From Dendrobium chrysotoxum (taxonomy: Eukaryota; Streptophyta; Magnoliopsida; Asparagales; Orchidaceae), in the NCBI GenBank assembly GCA_019925795.1, contig CM034303.1, positions 5,208,001-5,272,000 on the forward strand: a stretch of DNA of 64,000 bases, in the 5' to 3' direction. Below are positions 59,845 through 64,000 of this stretch, piece after piece (within the stretch, counting starts at the first letter, position 1; the number at the start of each line of letters is the position of its first letter). Position numbers and translations under genes: made by a program. The notes below the pieces were generated by a model. It saw only the letters and a program-made list of their open reading frames with translations. It did no database searches and was not told the DNA's origin.

Positions 59845-62062
59845 ACTATATTATGAAATAAATATAGCTAAATTATTAGATGTTTATAATATTATAAATT
59901 TCTGAAAAATTAGTTGTATTTGTTTAATAATTTAGTTGTATTTGTCTAATAATTTATGATATGTGAAATAAAAAAAAATGTAATGTAAAAATAATCATGT
60001 CTTGATATAAGCATAATATACTTATATAATTTTCTTCCCAATGAAGTTATATTTCATTTTCATAATTAGAAGCATTATTTGGATAAAATCGAGAATAAGA
60101 ATTTAATCGATTTATTAAAAAAAATTACTATCACTAAAACTATTGCCTCCCGACATTAATCTGGTTTGTCCACTATAAGTAATTTAATTTTTTCATGCAA
60201 AAATAGGTTAATTAAGTTCAACATAAGCAAATTCAGTGTCGATAAAGAAAGATAATTTACATTGATGAAGAAACAAAGTATTCATCTTAAAATTTAAAGA
60301 GTATTCATCAATAAAAAGGGTTATCCCTATTTGTTGGTTTCAAAAGGATTTTGAAAGTTATTTGCCCAAATAAAAATGTAAGGGTTTTTTCTTTAGCCGC
60401 GTTTCAATTTGCAATGTATTTTGGGAGTGTATTTGAAAATCACCCTTTAGCTCATTTTAAGTGTTACTAGAATTCACTCATCTTGAGTAAATTGCAAATT
60501 CAACCTTGCCCGCGCTGCCCGACTTCTCGCTCCGCGCGCTTGCCCGTAGCTGACCGCGCAGTCTCGTTGGCTCTGGTTGGCGCACCAATCGCAACTAGAC
60601 GGTTGCGACTAAAAAAAATTTTCTTTTTAAATATATGCTTATATATATTATTATTATTATTTTATTATTATTTTTAATTAATATTTATTATTTTTATTTT
60701 ATAAAAAATGTCCAAAATTTCCATAAAATTCAAAAAAAATCCTAGAAGCCTTCCCCCGCTACGGGCACTCAATTAATATTTAATTATAAAAATAATAAAT
60801 ATACATAATATAAATATTTTATATTTATTATAATTAGTTATATATGTTCATGAACTTGCTCATTTGATTGCTCAAAAATACTAGTTAGATATGTTCATGA
60901 AGGTGCTTGTTTCATAGTTTAAAAAAAATCGTTAAATATATTCATGAATATGCTCGATGTAATTATTTGTTAGGAGGCTCAATAAAGCTCGTTTGTTAAG
61001 TTAATAAACATCTAGAAGAGCTCGTTAAGACTTGTTTGTTTAAAGCTCGATAAGCACTAAACGAACCAAATATGAACCGAACACGAACACTCGTTAATTT
61101 AAACGAACCAAATATGAACACAAACAATAAAGCTCTAATCAAACCCAAATCAAACTTGAACAAGATGATAATAAATGAACTCAAACATGAATACTCACAT
61201 ACTCGGCTCGGCTCGGTTCGTTTGCAACCCTACTTGTGATGATGGTGCATAAAAAGTCAGATCATTCATATTCTCCACCTCCAAAGTATTTGATTATCTA
61301 TGAGTTTAGTTTACGAGCAAGACTATTATTTCCACCTCATATTCAGTTTACAAGCAGGGCTACAATTTCTATGATTTCCCATGGTGTTGATTGATATTTC
61401 AGTGACTTGTGGAGTGAGTTTATCCCATCACTCTTATAGAGTCATGTCGATTATAATAAGATTAATTATATTTTTTAGAGATCGTGATGCGGTATTGTCC
61501 CAAGCGTGTCTTCTCGAATGGGTCGACTTACTTGTGATATGTAAGGTCATATAAATTTTAGATTCAAATGGCTGGATATTTACACTCGAGACTAATTAAA
61601 GAGATAGGCTAATGTATTCTTCTTCGTGTAGAATGATTGAAATCTATTGGAAAAATAGGGAAAGCTGAAGGATTTACTCATTCCCCTTCATGTTGGAGTA
61701 GAAGATATACTAAAGATACTAAACTTTCCTGAAGTCGACACCATTCACTATGAGGTACGTTATTTGAGCAAGTATGTAGATGAGGAATATTTGTTCAAGA
61801 TGAGATTATCTACTTAAGCAGGAATGCCTCATGCATATATGTTAAAGAAGTCAGCCAAACCCGAAGGCAGATGTCCACACTTCAAAGGTTCCCCCTAAAC
61901 GATTAGGGAATGATGGTGATCCATAGGCATAATCCAAGAAGAAGAGGGTAGAAGAGATTTTGACAGTTACTGGTAAAGGTCGTAATTCTTCTCCATTCAA
62001 TTTACACATTCTAGAAGATGTTTTGAAATATCAATGTGTTGGGCATCGACGAGCTGATCAAT
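59845..62062. other. Spacer with GGCTCGGTTCG-type repeat
   Basis: Mostly AT-rich. 60485-60605 is a GC-rich snippet. 60840-61236 resembles a common plant short repeat ending CGGCTCGGCTCGGTTCG and TTTGCAACCCTA, with many AACGAACC/GAACACGAAC words. A coding-like remnant at 61659-61897 is listed separately. Confidence 0.45.
61659..61897 (+). pseudogene. Unrecognised protein remnant (~80 codons, one stop)
   Basis: The plus-strand frame reads LLIPLHVGVEDILKILNF, then VDTIHYEVRYLSKYVDEEYL, then one TAA at 61815-61817, then AGMPHAYMLKKSAKPEG to a second stop. Composition and codon use look like genuine old coding sequence, with a CAA-to-TAA change in a likely STQAG context. The family was not recognised. 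A transposase or other mobile-element protein is the likeliest source. Confidence 0.35.
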
Positions 62063-62360
62063 TAGTGAGTTGCAAGGAATGCAACTCCAAATAGAGTTTA
62101 TTTTAATTATAAGAGTCGTGATTTCTAAAAGAGAAAGCTTCAAAGGTTAACTGTATCACGAATGTGTTTGAGATATTCTCAATTAAGGAGTCAATGCTTT
62201 TGTTCAAATCAAATATAATTGACATAAGTCTGATAAGGTGAAAGTATGAATGAGTGAATGTTAAGAAATTAACGACTAACCTACCAAGTGAATATGATGC
62301 TCCCAGCCAATATCGAAATATCCCAAGATGTCTTAGTCTACTTAGTTATGTGGTTATATA

Positions 62361-62391
<31 letters not shown>

Positions 62392-62692
62392 AAATAATAA
62401 TAATAATAAAATTCTATTCATGTTCGACTAATTTATATAATCAAGCTAAATATATATGTTTATTTTGGACGATTTGTTTTCTACTCATGAAAGAAAAACT
62501 TTTTTGATAGCTCTACAAATGACTTGACAAAGGAATCCCATAAACAAAGTTGCAATCATTTAATCCATGAATAAGATGTTTGAGGTTCTAATGACTCAAA
62601 ATATAAGACAAATAATAATAAAATAAAATATCTTTTTCTAAATTTAATTAGAGAGTAAAAAACAAATATAGAGAAGAATATTGGTCCATATT

Positions 62693-62767
<75 letters not shown>

Positions 62768-63848
62768 GCAATAAAAAATTTGGCCAGGAAAATTCATTGT
62801 AAATATCACAATTAGGGTTTACAAATTAAATCTTACAAAAATTTTAAAAATAAAGAAATTGAAATACTTGGTGATTAAGAGTCATCACACTTTGATGAAT
62901 AAATCAAATGTAAGAACTTGGGCGCCACATAAAATAGGAAAACATTAAAAAAAAAAAGATAAAGTACACGTTTCCCTTTCAAAAGATTAATTATTTTAGA
63001 CATAAGGATTTATGTGGGCCAATAACACCACTAGCTCATAGTGATACCTCAAATCTTTCCCAAAAAAAAAATCTATGGATTTTAATATATATTAGAATTT
63101 TAAATTTTTGAATTGAATTTATGAATTTTTTTAGCTCTGATTTCAACAAATTTATAGTAAAATTGAATGTCTCATCGATGAACCCAACAAGATATGGAGT
63201 GATTCGATCCGAGTTTGAATGAGCTTGACTCATACACTAGAAGTATAGTTAGAAATTTCTTGAGATTAATTGGAGATCAAATTGTCTTCAATTGATGTAT
63301 GGTTATTGCCAAATTGAGCATATCAATGCGACGAATCTAATCAACTTAAGATCACTTAATTTTAACATCAATAAACTACCTAAATTTGAGAGAAAATGTA
63401 TATGATTAAGAAAATATATAATGTTTTAGATTCTATCTATATTTAAGAAGAGCACGACTCTTAAAAGTTATAAATTATCCGTCACTCTGTACATGAACAT
63501 GAGTTAAGATGAGAGATTGAAGATAACTAAAAGATTTAAAGAATCATAATACACTGAATAACAAAAGGGCTTCCTCATAAAATAATCTTACTAAAATGTT
63601 GTGATAACTAATACAAATTTTAACAAAAAATTATAAACAAATATTTTATTTAAATATTTTAAAAAATAAAAACAAAGTCTTACACAATGATCAATAAAAT
63701 ATTCTCATATAAAACTACAAGTCACCCGTTCAACGAGCGATTGACTCGTCGCCCGTTTAACGGGCGACTGGCTTTGTCATCTGGGCTCCAGTCTCCCATT
63801 AAACAAGCTACTAAGTTTATTTCTAAATTATTTCACTCATAATATTTT
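62063..63848. repeat. 2.5 kb repeat family, copy C (older, MITE-free)
   Basis: Corresponds to about 46107-48030 of copy A with many more substitutions. It lacks both MITEs, with intact empty sites at 62218-62225 and 62874-62882. It keeps the (AAT)n tract in a longer form and the CGTTTAACGGGCGACTGG block near 63750. Confidence 0.88.
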
Positions 63849-63854
63849 TCTTTT

Positions 63855-64000
63855 TGTTGCGTCCTGGAGTTTTCGTGGAAATAGAGAAATATATAGTTTA
63901 ACGTATTAGCTTTGTACGAAGATCCAACACACAATCAGATAAAATAGAGGGTGCAGCATTTATAAGAGGCACTAAGATTTTTATGTGAAAAATCTTGAAA
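63855..64000 (-). mobile_element. LTR end of the gag-element family, cut by the window edge
   Basis: Starts TGTTGCGTCCTGGAG on the plus strand, the reverse complement of the solo LTR's end at 59844. It then follows its U5 backwards (ATATAGTTTAACGT, GATCCAACACACAATCAGAT, TTTTTATGTGAAAAATCTTG). The remainder lies outside the window. Confidence 0.85.

Overview
The window is plant nuclear DNA: AT-rich, intron-containing, and packed with plant-type transposable elements. Two host genes are recognisable, both on the minus strand. I assembled their exons by eye, using GT/AG splice sites and continuity of reading frame. (1) A complete ferric-chelate reductase of the FRO6/FRO7 type lies at 17839-44336: nine coding exons, 2214 nt, 737 aa, no internal stop. 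(2) The first three coding exons of an Alfin-like (AL) PHD-family gene lie at 8945-10246. Its remaining exons, including the PHD finger, are not visible in the window. Species cannot be fixed from this sequence; an angiosperm is the safe statement.

Layout. 58-1365: decayed RTE-type LINE. 1366-8944: no recognisable gene; either the giant third intron of the Alfin-like gene or intergenic DNA. 8945-10600: Alfin-like 5' half, with two Tourist MITEs in its second intron. 10640-17130: AT-rich DNA, GC-rich repeat islands, a candidate LTR remnant and a long (AT)n run. 17140-17287: small MULE-type MITE. 17839-20278: FRO exons 5-9. 20279-37460: FRO intron 4 (17.2 kb). It holds a 1.26 kb hAT element, a complete 7.2 kb LTR retrotransposon that keeps only a decayed gag, and a 2.2 kb MULE. 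37461-37695: FRO exon 4. 37696-43587: intron 3 (5.9 kb), with a RTE 3' fragment, a hAT-type BED zinc-finger fragment and other repeats. 43588-44336: FRO exons 1-3. 45498-64000: nested repeats only.

The right-hand repeat block has an order of events that can be read. A solo LTR of the gag-element family (target duplication ACTAT) was split by a 6.9 kb TG...CA element (target duplication CCGAC). A neighbouring 2.5 kb repeat (copy A) is duplicated in tandem as copy B. Between the copies sits a 350 bp inverted copy of the solo LTR's left boundary. This points to replication-based template switching. A third, older copy (C) preserves the empty sites of two MITEs carried by A and B.

The most unusual object is the gag-only LTR retrotransposon at 26211-33432. 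Its LTRs carry a 30-bp minisatellite downstream of the TATA box, and they differ by about two units. Its pol region is replaced by an antisense, LTR-promoter-like unit with a TATA box, three long tandem arrays and an AATAAA signal. No CRISPR array, prokaryotic feature, rRNA or convincing tRNA was seen.
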